DNA from: Prochlorococcus sp. AG-388-A01
GTDB lineage: Bacteria > Cyanobacteriota > Cyanobacteriia > PCC-6307 > Cyanobiaceae
Direction of reading: 5' to 3'
DNA: 64,000 nt
NCBI GenBank assembly: GCA_003279945.1
Contig: QCGK01000007.1
Coordinates: 1-64,000, forward strand
Positions within the stretch are counted from its first letter, which is position 1; each line of letters starts with the position of its first letter. A model generated the notes under the pieces. The model saw only the letters and a list, made by a program, of their open reading frames with translations. It was not told the DNA's origin and searched no databases. A program made the translations under genes and the position numbers. Positions 19,351 through 30,300 of this stretch are shown here, piece by piece.

Positions 19351-20163
19351 ATGCTTTATTTATTAATCACATCAGTAGATAGCTTTGATTATTCGATTTA
19401 TAAAAGTATTTCTATATTTTTGATATCATTTTTTTCTAATACTTTTTCAGCAATTTCTGGAGGTGGAGCAGGATTACTCCAATTGCCTGCTTTGATTTTA
19501 ACTGGTATTCCTTATTATCAGGCTCTGGCTAGTCATAAATTAGCAACAGTTGCATTAGGAATAGGAGGGTCATTAAGAAATTACAAATCTTTAAAAAATG
19601 ATATTTATGTTGCTTGGCAAATTTTAATTTTTGGATTACCTGGAGTAATTTTTGGAACTTCTATCGTTGAATTTATCTCAGAAAAGTATTTATATTTATT
19701 TTTAGGGATTATTTCAATAATATTAGCTTTTTACTCCTTATTCAAATCAGACTTGGGATTGTCATCTGAAAATTATGAACATAATTTAATTCATAAAAAT
19801 AAATTTATAATTTTTATATTCTTGATAGGTATTTTGAATGGCTCTATTTCTTCAGGAACAGGATTGCTTGTAACAATACTTTTAATAAAAACCTTTGGAA
19901 TGGATTTTCTTCGTGCAATAAGTTTGACATTCTTAAGTGTTGGAATATTTTGGAATTTTACTGGAGCATTTTTTTTGAGTAAGATAGGAACAGTACCGTC
20001 AAATATATTAATTATATTAATAATTGGTTCTTTTACAGGAGGATATTTCGGAGCTCACTTATCAAAATTAAAGGGAAATACACTAATTAAAAAGACTTTT
20101 ACATTAGTTTGCTTCTGTGTTGGTATTAGTTTATTTATTAAATCCATAATGAGCTTTTTATAG
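19351..20163 (+). CDS. TauE/SafE family anion permease
   Basis: AISGGGAGLLQLPAL and NGSISSGTGLLVTILL; multi-TM. Confidence 0.87.
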   Translation: MLYLLITSVDSFDYSIYKSISIFLISFFSNTFSAISGGGAGLLQLPALILTGIPYYQALASHKLATVALGIGGSLRNYKSLKNDIYVAWQILIFGLPGVIFGTSIVEFISEKYLYLFLGIISIILAFYSLFKSDLGLSSENYEHNLIHKNKFIIFIFLIGILNGSISSGTGLLVTILLIKTFGMDFLRAISLTFLSVGIFWNFTGAFFLSKIGTVPSNILIILIIGSFTGGYFGAHLSKLKGNTLIKKTFTLVCFCVGISLFIKSIMSFL

Positions 20164-20164
20164 A

Positions 20165-20245
20165 TTAATTTATTGAGAATACCAAGAATGTTGTAGTCAA
20201 AAAAAGCCCAAATACAGCGGTGACAGATAATAAAAATAAGTTCAT
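20165..20245 (-). CDS. single-TM microprotein (26 aa): MNLFLLSVTAVFGLFLTTTFLVFSIN
   Basis: manual translation; not in ORF track. Confidence 0.55.
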   Translation of the reverse strand: MNLFLLSVTAVFGLFLTTTFLVFSIN

Positions 20246-20321
20246 AATATTAATTTTTCAATGAATCTAAGTTTTAGAGAATTACTCGATGTATTAAATA
20301 ATACTTTTACTATTAAACTGA

Positions 20322-20353
20322 TAATAAAAAAAGGCCTCACAATTGTGGGGCCG
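20322..20353 (-). terminator. intrinsic terminator GGCCCCAC-AATT-GTGAGGCC-TTTTTTTATT (minus)
   Basis: 8-bp GC-rich stem, tetraloop, U-tract. Confidence 0.88.
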
Positions 20354-20455
20354 GGTGATGGGGAACCTTATTTTTAAACCAATTTCTTAAAAATTGCAAC
20401 CCCCTATCTGTAGTGTATTGATGTTATTCTAAAAACACTACTGGTAGTGCTTTCT
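20322..20455 (-). ncRNA. candidate small RNA ending at the terminator; 5' end approximate
   Basis: orphan terminator, upstream CACTAC/GTAGTG hairpin, no convincing ORF. Confidence 0.5.
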
Positions 20456-20618
20456 TGGTTTTAATCTATTTAAGTCTTGCAATTGTTAAACAAATATACA
20501 AATTCCTAATTCTTGAGTAATTTTTAATCTCATATTTTCAAGAGATTTAAGTTATTAAACTTGTTAAAAATATCATGCATTGTATTATTCATAAGAAGTT
20601 TCTTATCTAAAAGCTTTA

Positions 20619-20846
20619 ATGGTTGAATTAACATTATTAACTCTTTTGAACTATGTTGGAGATAATTTTTGTGAATATAGGGATTTAGGTCATGATAATT
20701 ATAAATCTTTACTTCTTTCGTATAGTGATGCAAGTCATAAATATGGACCTTTAGAAGTTAAAAAAGTTATTGAGACTTCAGAAAATTTTAAAATTACTGC
20801 AGTGGCTATCGCTGCAATCAAATGTCCTCAACATATAGTTAAATAA
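20619..20846 (+). CDS. hypothetical protein
   Basis: ORF of 75 aa; overlaps the next start by 1 nt (TAATG). Confidence 0.65.
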   Translation: MVELTLLTLLNYVGDNFCEYRDLGHDNYKSLLLSYSDASHKYGPLEVKKVIETSENFKITAVAIAAIKCPQHIVK

Positions 20847-21112
20847 TGAAGTTTGAATTAAAAACTGAAAATGAAAATTATTCAAAGTCATTTTCAATGT
20901 TTTTTAAAACTATTTTTGTTTTTGCGCTCTTAATTATTTTTTGTGATGTTGCAATTAAACTAGGAATTATCACAAAACATTATCAAATTGACAATAACTG
21001 TAGGCTTTTATCTGTAGAAAAATCAAAATCTTATTTCAATAAATTATCTCGTATTACTAAACTCAAAAGTAAACAAAGAATTTGGGAATTTTGTAAGGAG
21101 TTTGTTCAGTAG
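20846..21112 (+). CDS. hypothetical membrane protein
   Basis: ORF of 88 aa, one TM. Confidence 0.65.
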   Translation: MKFELKTENENYSKSFSMFFKTIFVFALLIIFCDVAIKLGIITKHYQIDNNCRLLSVEKSKSYFNKLSRITKLKSKQRIWEFCKEFVQ

Positions 21113-21115
21113 TAT

Positions 21116-21949
21116 TTAGCTTGAAGCTGATGAATAGAACTTTAATGCGTATAACCAGAATTTTCTAGAAGTAAAAAGAAACACTGTTGAAACAATTACT
21201 TCAAGTAATATTTTCCATAATTGAGAAATACCCAGGAAAACTTCAGAGGGAATTGTAGTAATAAATGCAATAGGTATGAAAATACTAAAAAATATTCTTA
21301 GTGAAAATGAAAATGAATTCAAAGGAAATCTCCCAATGTAAAGGAAGGATCTCAAAACTTCTGTGGCATTCCATGTCTTAACAAACCAAATAGTTGTAGT
21401 AGATATAAAAAACCAAAGGCTATATAAAATACAAATTGAGCAAATTATCGTAATCAAACTTAAAGTTAAAAAACTTAAATTAATGTTTATTTGATTGATT
21501 CTAATGCAATATAACAACAAGCAAAATCCAAGCATTATTTCTAAAAAGCCTGATGGGGTAATTTTTTTAAAAGAGATAAAAAATTGACTATCAATAGGTT
21601 TTAAAAGTACGAAATCTAAAGTTCCTTCTCTAATATGTTTAACTATTTCTGTAAGATTTGGATTAAACCATGTATTAGTTATTCCATTCAAAATAGTATA
21701 AATACCTTGAATTATTAGTGCTTGTTCAAATTCCCATCCACCAATACTGTCATTGTTTTGAAAGAAAATGGATAATAAAAAAATACTCCCGATTAAACTA
21801 AAAATTGCAGTAATCAAATCTATTAATATATTTGTTTTATATTCCAGTTCTGATGCTAAAGAAGTATGTAAAAATTTTTTATAAACTTTTAAATATTTTT
21901 TAATATTCATGAACCCATAGCAGTATATTTTTTCGTTCCTGCAGACCAT
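21116..21949 (-). CDS. ABC-2 family transporter permease
   Basis: six-TM-like; LKPIDSQFFISF; adjacent to permease and ATPase. Confidence 0.85.
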   Translation of the reverse strand: MVCRNEKIYCYGFMNIKKYLKVYKKFLHTSLASELEYKTNILIDLITAIFSLIGSIFLLSIFFQNNDSIGGWEFEQALIIQGIYTILNGITNTWFNPNLTEIVKHIREGTLDFVLLKPIDSQFFISFKKITPSGFLEIMLGFCLLLYCIRINQININLSFLTLSLITIICSICILYSLWFFISTTTIWFVKTWNATEVLRSFLYIGRFPLNSFSFSLRIFFSIFIPIAFITTIPSEVFLGISQLWKILLEVIVSTVFLFTSRKFWLYALKFYSSASS

Positions 21950-22701
21950 ATTTTTTTAAATAATGGGAAAAGTAAAAGAATCCATAGAATTTGCATAATA
22001 AAGCCTCCTCTTATATTTGTTGCATTTCCTGATAGTAAGTTTGCAGGGAAATCAATTAGATATGGAAAAGGAGTTAAATATACCCAAGATTTAACATATT
22101 GAGGGAAGGAAACCACAGGAGCTAATAGTCCTGAAAGAAATAAAGTTGGGATAAATAACAATCTTTCAACTGCTGATGCTTTTTCAGTCCAAAAACATAG
22201 ACATGCAACTATTGACTGAATTAAAAATTGAATTAAGAAAGATAAGAAAATAGATATTATTGATAAGAATAAAATACCCAAATTTGGTATCCATATACTT
22301 TCTGGATTAAAAATAAAGAAGAAAAATGCGATTATCACTGCGAAAGGAAATCTTGTTATTTGTTCAGCAAGATGTTGTGCAAAATATCTGAAAAATGGAT
22401 TTAATGGTTGAATTAGATACGGAGATACTTTTCCCATTAGAGAATCTTCTTCAAAACTAAATACAACCCAAACTACTGAAAACTGCCTTACAAAAAAAGC
22501 ACATAAGAAATACCTCGAAAGCATAATTTCACTAATGCTTATAGATTCGTTAAGGTTATTGTTTGTCCATATATTTAACATGAAAAAAGGTATAATCCCA
22601 GAAATCGCCCATAATGCAATCTCTACCCTATATTCCAACATATTTGAATATTGGACTTTTAATAAGGTGAGTATTTTACTGTTAATAAGATTAGACATCA
22701 T
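21907..22701 (-). CDS. ABC-2 family transporter permease
   Basis: multi-TM; SPYLIQPLNPFFRYFAQHLAEQ; overlaps neighbours. Confidence 0.85.
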   Translation of the reverse strand: MMSNLINSKILTLLKVQYSNMLEYRVEIALWAISGIIPFFMLNIWTNNNLNESISISEIMLSRYFLCAFFVRQFSVVWVVFSFEEDSLMGKVSPYLIQPLNPFFRYFAQHLAEQITRFPFAVIIAFFFFIFNPESIWIPNLGILFLSIISIFLSFLIQFLIQSIVACLCFWTEKASAVERLLFIPTLFLSGLLAPVVSFPQYVKSWVYLTPFPYLIDFPANLLSGNATNIRGGFIMQILWILLLFPLFKKIWSAGTKKYTAMGS

Positions 22702-23686
22702 AATCTTTTTTAATTAATATTTTCCCTATAATTTCATCTATAGGTGGTTCATTTATATAAAGGTCTTCAATATCAAAGTTATTTAGAATCGTTTTTAAAG
22801 TAGAAATAATATAGTTATTTTCAACTTTTATTGTAATTTCATTCCTTGTTTTATCTTTAACAGAAAAACCTAATTTTTCTAATTTAATTGCATCTTGATT
22901 TGAACGACAAACTATTAATATTTCCTTAACAGGGGAAAGTTTTTTTAATAATAGATCGAGTTCCCCATCATATGAAATAGACCCATTATGAACACATATA
23001 ACCCTCTTGCAAAGTGAAGTAATATCTTTCATATAATGGCTCGTTAAACATATTGTTGCATTAGTTTCTACATTATATTTTTGAAGGAATTTTCTTAAAT
23101 TTCTCTGTGCATTAATATCTAAACCAAGTGTCGGCTCGTCTAAAAATAAAATATTTGGTTCATGTATCAAAGCTGCTAGTAATTCTGATTTCATGCGCTG
23201 ACCTAGTGATAGTTTTCTTACAGGTATGAATAACTCATCATCAATTTCAAGCATAACTGATAATTTTTTTATTCTTTTTTTTGCTTCGAATTTATCTATG
23301 TCATATATTGATGCATTCAGATAAAATGATTCAATAGGTGGGAGGTCCCAAATAAGTTGTTGTTTTTGACCCATTATTAATGTGATATTCTTTAGGAAAT
23401 TTTCTTTTCTTCTGTAAGGTAAATTGCCTGAAACTAAAATTGAACCTTCACTTGGATAAATTAATCCACAAAGCATTTTTAAAATTGTTGTTTTTCCTGC
23501 CCCATTAGCACCTAGAAAACCTACTATTTCTCCTTCTTTTATTTCAAAACTTATATCTTTTATAACCTTTAAACTTTGTTTTTGCCTTTTGAAAAAATGC
23601 TTTATTGTTCCTTTTATGCCAGGTTTTTTGGAAGAAATATCAAATGATTTAGATAAATTTCTTACATCGATAATATTTTTTACCAT
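22691..23686 (-). CDS. ABC transporter ATP-binding protein
   Basis: GANGAGKTT Walker A, LSLGQRMKSE signature, ILFLDEPTLGLD Walker B. Confidence 0.95.
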   Translation of the reverse strand: MVKNIIDVRNLSKSFDISSKKPGIKGTIKHFFKRQKQSLKVIKDISFEIKEGEIVGFLGANGAGKTTILKMLCGLIYPSEGSILVSGNLPYRRKENFLKNITLIMGQKQQLIWDLPPIESFYLNASIYDIDKFEAKKRIKKLSVMLEIDDELFIPVRKLSLGQRMKSELLAALIHEPNILFLDEPTLGLDINAQRNLRKFLQKYNVETNATICLTSHYMKDITSLCKRVICVHNGSISYDGELDLLLKKLSPVKEILIVCRSNQDAIKLEKLGFSVKDKTRNEITIKVENNYIISTLKTILNNFDIEDLYINEPPIDEIIGKILIKKDYDV

Positions 23687-23758
23687 TTTTTGTTTTCAAA
23701 TTTCTTAAAGACTTTTAAATATCTAATTATCTCTATCTTAGAAAAATTTTTCAATCTT

Positions 23759-24148
23759 TTAAAAAATATCTTTAGAGGACACAACTAACCAGATAAAAAA
23801 GTTAATTGGATTAACTAATTCGCTAACTTTATTTTTGTTTTCATATTTTAATCCTCCTAAAATATCAAATAATAAATTATTGTTCTCTGTTGGAGCATTA
23901 TTTTTTTTTATTACATTACCATTTTCGTCAAGAAGATCAATTTCATTTTCAAAAAACCATTGCTCTTTTCCATTAGATAATTGCAAGATTACTCCTATAC
24001 CTTTCCCATCAGTTATTCTGAAGTCTCTAATCTTACCAACTGAAGAGATATTTAAAGCGCTAATAATTTCTTTATTCAATCTATCCTTTGATAATTCTAA
24101 ATTAACCTTAACTGAATTACCTATTTTAGTCTTATCTAAAATTGACAT
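23759..24148 (-). CDS. PetP/DUF2862-like protein
   Basis: SH3-like KIRDFRITDGKGIGVILQLSNGKEQWFFENEI. Confidence 0.65.
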   Translation of the reverse strand: MSILDKTKIGNSVKVNLELSKDRLNKEIISALNISSVGKIRDFRITDGKGIGVILQLSNGKEQWFFENEIDLLDENGNVIKKNNAPTENNNLLFDILGGLKYENKNKVSELVNPINFFIWLVVSSKDIF

Positions 24149-24218
24149 TTTTAAGTCATTATACTTACTGACGATATGATTATGTGATTAATTCTTAATA
24201 ATTTATTTATTTAAATAA

Positions 24219-24365
24219 TTAGGATTTCTTGAATATCGCTTCAAGTATTCCTTTTATTAATATTGCTAATATCCTTAAGAATACAAAAAACAGCCCTAAC
24301 CAACCCAAAATTACAGCTATCGATAGCAAGCTTGAACCAAGATCTCGCTGTAGCAAATTCTGCAT
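24219..24365 (-). CDS. small single-TM protein (48 aa): MQNLLQRDLGSSLLSIAVILGWLGLFFVFLRILAILIKGILEAIFKKS
   Basis: manual translation; not in ORF track. Confidence 0.6.
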   Translation of the reverse strand: MQNLLQRDLGSSLLSIAVILGWLGLFFVFLRILAILIKGILEAIFKKS

Positions 24366-24518
24366 ATATTTCTAAATTAATAGATGTCACTATACATTAA
24401 TAACTTAATTGTTTAATAAGAAAATGGCCAATATTCTTATGTTTTTTAATTCTCCTTTAAGGGAATATTTAATAGAAATGATTTATGAGCTAAAATTTAA
24501 ATATAAATTTAATTAAAT

Positions 24519-24620
24519 ATGTTGGAGCTATCTTTGAATTCTTACATTGGGATTTTCTTTATCCTTATTGGTCTAATAGTGAGAGTTGATTTAAAATTCA
24601 CCATGCAAAAAGATCTTTAA
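24519..24620 (+). CDS. small single-TM protein (33 aa): MLELSLNSYIGIFFILIGLIVRVDLKFTMQKDL
   Basis: manual translation; not in ORF track. Confidence 0.5.
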   Translation: MLELSLNSYIGIFFILIGLIVRVDLKFTMQKDL

Positions 24621-24689
24621 TAAGCTCTTTGTTCGTATAAATATATACCCTAATTCTTTTTAATATCTTTATATGTTGCTTAAAAATAA

Positions 24690-24719
24690 TTGCGGAAAAA
24701 AACAGCCGCAAATCTGTTT
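24690..24719 (-). terminator. hairpin/terminator region downstream of tRNA-fMet
   Basis: AAACAG-atttgcgg-CTGTTT + Ts, with competing TTGCGG/CCGCAA pairing. Confidence 0.6.
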
Positions 24720-24724
24720 CTAAA

Positions 24725-24801
<77 letters not shown>

Positions 24802-24846
24802 TCATATACCTAGCATACATCTGAAAGGGTTGTTTTTTTTATTTCT

Positions 24847-25812
24847 TTAGGATTCTTGGAACTTTAATTGACCTTTTACTTCAATTCGCACTCCCTCTGA
24901 AAAATTAAACACCTTTTCTTCAATGTCTTGAATTCTTAAATCAGATATCCACTCTAACTGTTTAAGTAGGTGAAGACTAACAGCATGCTTTGCTCTTTTG
25001 GAACCATCTTCTACCTTTAAAGCCAGACCTATCCCTTCATTCACCTTACATAGACACTGTATGCCTTCTGCACCTCCCTTACTTATAACATGTCCATGAG
25101 AAGCTTTAATTATTTCTGTATCAAACTTATTTATGTCGCTTATCATTATTGGGTTGGTTGTCATAGCTCTACTGATTTGCTCTAATTCAGCATTCTCGGA
25201 ACTGCTAAGAAGAGAATATAACTTGGACATTTCTATTAGTTTTAAATAAAGAGTTGGAGCACCACAATCATCACGTTCTGCTTTTATCTCATATATTGGA
25301 ATTTCAAGTAATTCAGAAACAATTCTGAATATTTCTGTTTGCAGTGGATGATCCCCTTTTAAATAACTCTTCATTGGCCAATTTAACTTTTTACATGTAG
25401 CTAGAAAAGCGGCATGTTTACCTGAACAATTATGTTGTAATTGGCTTGTATTTAATTTTGGGCATTTCAAATTATCAATGTCGATGTCGTATTCCCATAA
25501 AATTTTGAATGCTTCTCTTGAATGAATTTTTGAACCACTATGTGAACCACATGCTAAGGCTATTGATTTTGATGCATTATTGATTTTTGATGAAGCCCCA
25601 CTACTAACAAAAGGTATTGCCTGAAATGGTTTTAATGCTGACCTGATGAAACTTTTATATTCTGGATTCCCTGCGCACATTAGAACCCTACCTTTTTTGT
25701 CCGTAATGACAGCATGAATTTTATGGATTGACTCAATGTTTGAACCTCTTATTAAAGTTGCTTGTAAAGGAGGATTGTTAGATGTGTATAAGTTTTTGAA
25801 GTTAGTATTCAT
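24847..25812 (-). CDS. L-asparaginase II family protein
   Basis: RSALKPFQAIPFVSSG, ACGSHSG and NCSGKHAAFLATC. Confidence 0.85.
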   Translation of the reverse strand: MNTNFKNLYTSNNPPLQATLIRGSNIESIHKIHAVITDKKGRVLMCAGNPEYKSFIRSALKPFQAIPFVSSGASSKINNASKSIALACGSHSGSKIHSREAFKILWEYDIDIDNLKCPKLNTSQLQHNCSGKHAAFLATCKKLNWPMKSYLKGDHPLQTEIFRIVSELLEIPIYEIKAERDDCGAPTLYLKLIEMSKLYSLLSSSENAELEQISRAMTTNPIMISDINKFDTEIIKASHGHVISKGGAEGIQCLCKVNEGIGLALKVEDGSKRAKHAVSLHLLKQLEWISDLRIQDIEEKVFNFSEGVRIEVKGQLKFQES

Positions 25813-26307
25813 TTAGAAATTGTTATATTGAAAAAGCAAAATTCCTGTTAAAGCTAAGGCTAAAATAATAGAAAAAATTTGAATTAAATTTTTTAAAATA
25901 GGTTTTACCTCAATTGAGGCAATAAGTGATTCTTTCTCTTTTAAAACTAATGGCTTAACCCATACTTGACCGTCATACCATCCTGATTCTTCATATTCAA
26001 CTCTTTCAGAAGACAATCTTTTAAATACATGATTCCAACCAAGATATAACCTTATAGAAATTAAGAGAGGTATCGATAAGCTACTAAAGAAACACAATAA
26101 AATATATTTTATTATGTACGTTTTGAAATATATACTTCCTGAAGAAATAACTAGAAACAAGGCAAAACCAAGTACCCAGAATTTAATAAGGACGAGAATT
26201 AGTGATTTTTTTGTTTTTGGCCAAGAAAAAATTTTAGATTTTGATAATTCAATAAATTCATTTGTTGGTTGCTGTTCTCGAGGGACAGGACATTTTGGTT
26301 CATTCAT
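25813..26307 (-). CDS. CGLD27/DUF1230-like membrane protein
   Basis: CPVPREQQPTNEF N-terminus, two TMs, YEESGWYDGQVWVKP. Confidence 0.75.
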   Translation of the reverse strand: MNEPKCPVPREQQPTNEFIELSKSKIFSWPKTKKSLILVLIKFWVLGFALFLVISSGSIYFKTYIIKYILLCFFSSLSIPLLISIRLYLGWNHVFKRLSSERVEYEESGWYDGQVWVKPLVLKEKESLIASIEVKPILKNLIQIFSIILALALTGILLFQYNNF

Positions 26308-26315
26308 AAAAACAA

Positions 26316-26666
26316 TTATGGAAATATAAGACTATCTCCGTTACTCCAAAAAGATTCAAGGTCATAATATTTTCTTATTTCGGGTTGAAAAATATTTACA
26401 ATCAAATCACCATAATCAAGTAAAGCCCATTTCGCCTCATTAATACCCTCTTTTCTTATTGGTTCAATATTAGCCTTATCTCTCAATTCTCCCTCTATTG
26501 AATTAGTAATTGATCTAACCTGCACATCAGATAATCCCTCTGCAATTAATATCCATTCACTTATGAAAGAAACTTTGTCAATTTTTATAAGTTTAATATC
26601 TTTAGCCTTTTTTTCATCACAAGCTTTAGCTGCAATTAAAACTAAATTTTTATTGTCCATATACAT
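26316..26666 (-). CDS. rsfS: ribosome silencing factor RsfS/Iojap
   Basis: KAKDIKLIKIDKVSFISEWILIAEGLSDVQVRSI and WALLDYGDLIVNIF; start at MYMDN (26666) or MDNKN (26660) preferred to 26732. Confidence 0.88.
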   Translation of the reverse strand: MYMDNKNLVLIAAKACDEKKAKDIKLIKIDKVSFISEWILIAEGLSDVQVRSITNSIEGELRDKANIEPIRKEGINEAKWALLDYGDLIVNIFQPEIRKYYDLESFWSNGDSLIFP

Positions 26667-27288
26667 TTTCGCTTGAGACTGAACTTTCTGAACCTTCTTG
26701 CTGAGATAATTCAGATCTCGCTTTTTCTGCACTTTTTCTTAAGGCCTCTAATCTGTCCTCAAAGAAACATCTTTTTTTCTTTTTTCTAGTTTTCTCAATT
26801 AATTCCTTTAGTGCTCCACCAAGACTTTTATAGGCATTCGGTATGCTATATCCAAATCTGCAAGCAAGATCTATGGCTCTTTCATCTGCTAAAACTGCAT
26901 CTTGAAGTTTTTTTTCAGAATTGTTCTTTAAATATAATCTATATCCTGCAAAACTTGATAAACCTAGCGCAAGTAATAAAAGTAAGCCATCTTGAACCCA
27001 CAATTCACCTATTGCGCCTCCAAGTCCTATGGCAAGAGCTGCCATTTCCCATCCATCTCTAGGTATTGTGTCATTTTGAATTTTCCCAACTTCGTGCCAA
27101 AAAAGTAAATTTCTGTGGTCAATAGCAAAGTTATCCCATTCCTCCATATCTATTTGGATTTCTACTTCGTCACGACCAATTTCCTCAAGTGTTATTAAAG
27201 GCGGGTCTATAGCAGCAGCAGCTTCAATAAATACCCAACTTTCATTCTCTGGAGGCAACAAACTTTTAAGTCGCTGAAGTTCGCTCAT
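26650..27288 (-). CDS. DUF3318-like membrane protein
   Basis: ORF of 212 aa; ends overlapping the rsfS start. Confidence 0.75.
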   Translation of the reverse strand: MSELQRLKSLLPPENESWVFIEAAAAIDPPLITLEEIGRDEVEIQIDMEEWDNFAIDHRNLLFWHEVGKIQNDTIPRDGWEMAALAIGLGGAIGELWVQDGLLLLLALGLSSFAGYRLYLKNNSEKKLQDAVLADERAIDLACRFGYSIPNAYKSLGGALKELIEKTRKKKKRCFFEDRLEALRKSAEKARSELSQQEGSESSVSSENVYGQ

Positions 27289-27396
27289 AAAAAATTAATT
27301 TCTTTCAATACTATAGAAACAAATGTTGCTTTTCAAGTAACTTGATTAACATCTGATGATTTATAAGTAGCATGAGATAAATGCAAGTTTTAAATT

Positions 27397-30300
27397 ATGC
27401 CTCAAAGAGGTGATCTTAGAAAAATTCTTATTTTAGGTTCAGGACCGATTGTTATAGGGCAAGCTTGCGAATTTGATTATTCTGGTACTCAGGCTTGTAA
27501 AGCTTTAAGAAAAGCTGGTTATGAAATTATCTTGATAAATTCAAATCCTGCATCGATAATGACTGATCCTGAGATAGCAAGCAAAACATATATTGAACCA
27601 TTGACTCCTGAAATCGTTTCCCAGATCATTTTAAGGGAAAAACCTGATGCAATTCTTCCCACAATGGGAGGTCAAACTGCTTTGAATCTTGCGGTTAAAT
27701 TATCAGAGTCAGATTTCTTAATTAAAAATAATGTTGAATTAATAGGTGCTGATTTAAGAGCGATACATAAAGCTGAAGATAGAAAATTGTTTAAAGAATC
27801 TATGGAGAAAATAAATGTAAACGTATGTCCCTCTGGTATAGCATCTAATCTAACTGAAGCTATAGAAGTATCAAAAACAATTAATTCTTATCCTCTCATA
27901 ATTAGGCCAGCATTTACTTTAGGAGGTGTAGGGGGCGGAATTGCGTATAACCTTGAAGAATTTGTTGAATTGTGCAAGACAGGTTTAGAGGAAAGTCCTA
28001 GCAATCAAATATTGATCGAAAAATCTCTTATTGGATGGAAGGAGTTTGAATTAGAAGTTATGAGAGATACTGCAGACAACGTAGTAATTGTTTGCAGTAT
28101 TGAAAATTTAGATCCAATGGGTGTTCATACTGGAGATTCGATTACTGTAGCTCCGGCACAGACCTTAACAGACAAGGAATATCAAAGATTGAGGGATTTA
28201 TCAATAAAAATTATTAGAGAGGTGGGAGTGGAGACTGGAGGGAGTAATATTCAATTTGCGATAAATCCAAACAATGGAGAAGTAATTGTCATAGAAATGA
28301 ATCCTCGTGTAAGTAGATCCTCTGCTTTGGCAAGTAAAGCAACTGGATTTCCAATAGCTAAGATTGCGGCCTTATTATCTGTGGGCTATACACTTGATGA
28401 AATTATTAATGATATTACAAAAAAAACACCTGCTTGTTTTGAACCATCCATTGATTATGTTGTTACCAAAATCCCCAGATTTGCTTTTGAAAAGTTTAAA
28501 GGATCGTCAAACATCTTAAGCACTGCAATGAAATCAGTTGGTGAGTCAATGGCAATTGGTCGTTCTTTTGAAGAATCTTTTCAGAAAGCACTAAGATCCC
28601 TAGAAGTAGGTATTTTGGGGTGGGAATGCGATGTAATAGATGAATTTAAGAACGAGAATGACTTGCTGAATAGTTTGAGAACCCCTACATCTGAAAGAAT
28701 TCTCATAGTTAAAAAAGCTATGCAGCTTGGAAAAACTAATTCTTATATTCAAAAAGTAACTAATATTGATTTATGGTTTATTGAAAAACTGCGTAATATT
28801 TATAATTTTGAACATGATTTCTTGAGTGAAAAAGAACTTCATGATCTAAATAGAGATTTAATATTACATGCTAAACAATTAGGTTTTTCAGATAAACAGA
28901 TAGCAAAGTTAACTAATTCTCAGTTTTTTGAAGTAAGGAATTATAGAAAAAGTTTGAATATTATACCAATATATAAAACGGTTGATACTTGTTCTGCAGA
29001 GTTCTCATCCTCAACTCCTTACCATTATTCAACTTACGAAGAGTCTTTTATTAATTTAAATTCTCAAATTTTAGATAACGAGATTTCAAAAAGTAATAAA
29101 TCAAAAAAAATAATGATTCTGGGAGGAGGTCCAAACAGGATTGGTCAGGGAATAGAGTTTGATTACTGTTGTTGTCATGCTTCATATCAAGCTTCTAAAA
29201 ATGGATACCAAACAATAATGGTAAACAGTAATCCTGAAACTGTATCAACTGACTACGATACAAGCGATATTTTATATTTTGAGCCGGTAACTTTGGAGGA
29301 TGTGCTTAATATCATAGAAGCTGAAAATCCTTATGGTTTGATTGTACAATTTGGTGGTCAAACTCCTCTAAAGTTATCGTTACCTTTATTTGAGTGGCTG
29401 AAATCTAATGATGGATTAAGAACTGGATCAATAATTCTTGGTACTTCGCCACTATCGATTGATTTAGCAGAAGATAGAGAGGAATTTACTAAAATACTTG
29501 AGGAATTAAATATTAGGCAACCTTTAAATGGAATTGCTCGTAATCAAAATGAAGCACAATCGGTAGCTAATCATATTGGATTCCCATTAGTTGTAAGACC
29601 CTCCTATGTTTTAGGCGGAAGAGCCATGGAAATTGTTAAAGATGAGCATGAATTATCTAGATACATCTCTGAGGCAGTTAAGGTATCTCCTGATCATCCT
29701 ATTCTTCTTGATCAATATTTGAATAATGCTATTGAGATAGATGTTGATGCTTTATGTGATTCTCAAGGTTCGGTTGTAATTGCTGGTCTAATGGAACATG
29801 TAGAACCAGCAGGAATTCACTCTGGAGATTCAGCTTGCTGTTTACCATCGATTTCTCTTTCAAAATCTACTCTAGATACTGTAAAAAAATGGACCAAATT
29901 AATAGCAAAAAGATTAGATGTAGTTGGTTTGATCAATCTGCAATTCGCATTGACGAATTTAAATAATGAAGAAAAAAAATTATTTATTCTTGAGGCAAAT
30001 CCTAGAGCTTCAAGGACTGTTCCCTTTGTTTCAAAAGCCATAGGTAAACCAGTTGCAAAATTAGCTACTCAGTTAATGCAGGGCTTTACGTTAGAAGATA
30101 TTAATTTTACAGAAGAATTTTCTCCAAAATATCAGGCAGTTAAAGAAGCTGTTTTGCCTTTCAAAAGATTTCCTGGATCTGATACTCTCCTTGGCCCGGA
30201 AATGAGATCTACTGGAGAAGTAATGGGTTTAGCTAAAGATTTCGGAATTGCTTATGCTAAGTCAGAATTAGCTGCAGGAAATGGTGTTCCTTCTGAGGGA

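Noticed and set aside
20530-20733. 67-aa minus-strand ORF
   Set aside because: Overlaps the 20619-20846 plus ORF, which has better composition and coupling to the next gene.
26811-27062. 83-aa plus-strand ORF
   Set aside because: Antisense shadow of the DUF3318-like gene.
29817-30041. 74-aa minus-strand ORF
   Set aside because: Antisense inside carB.
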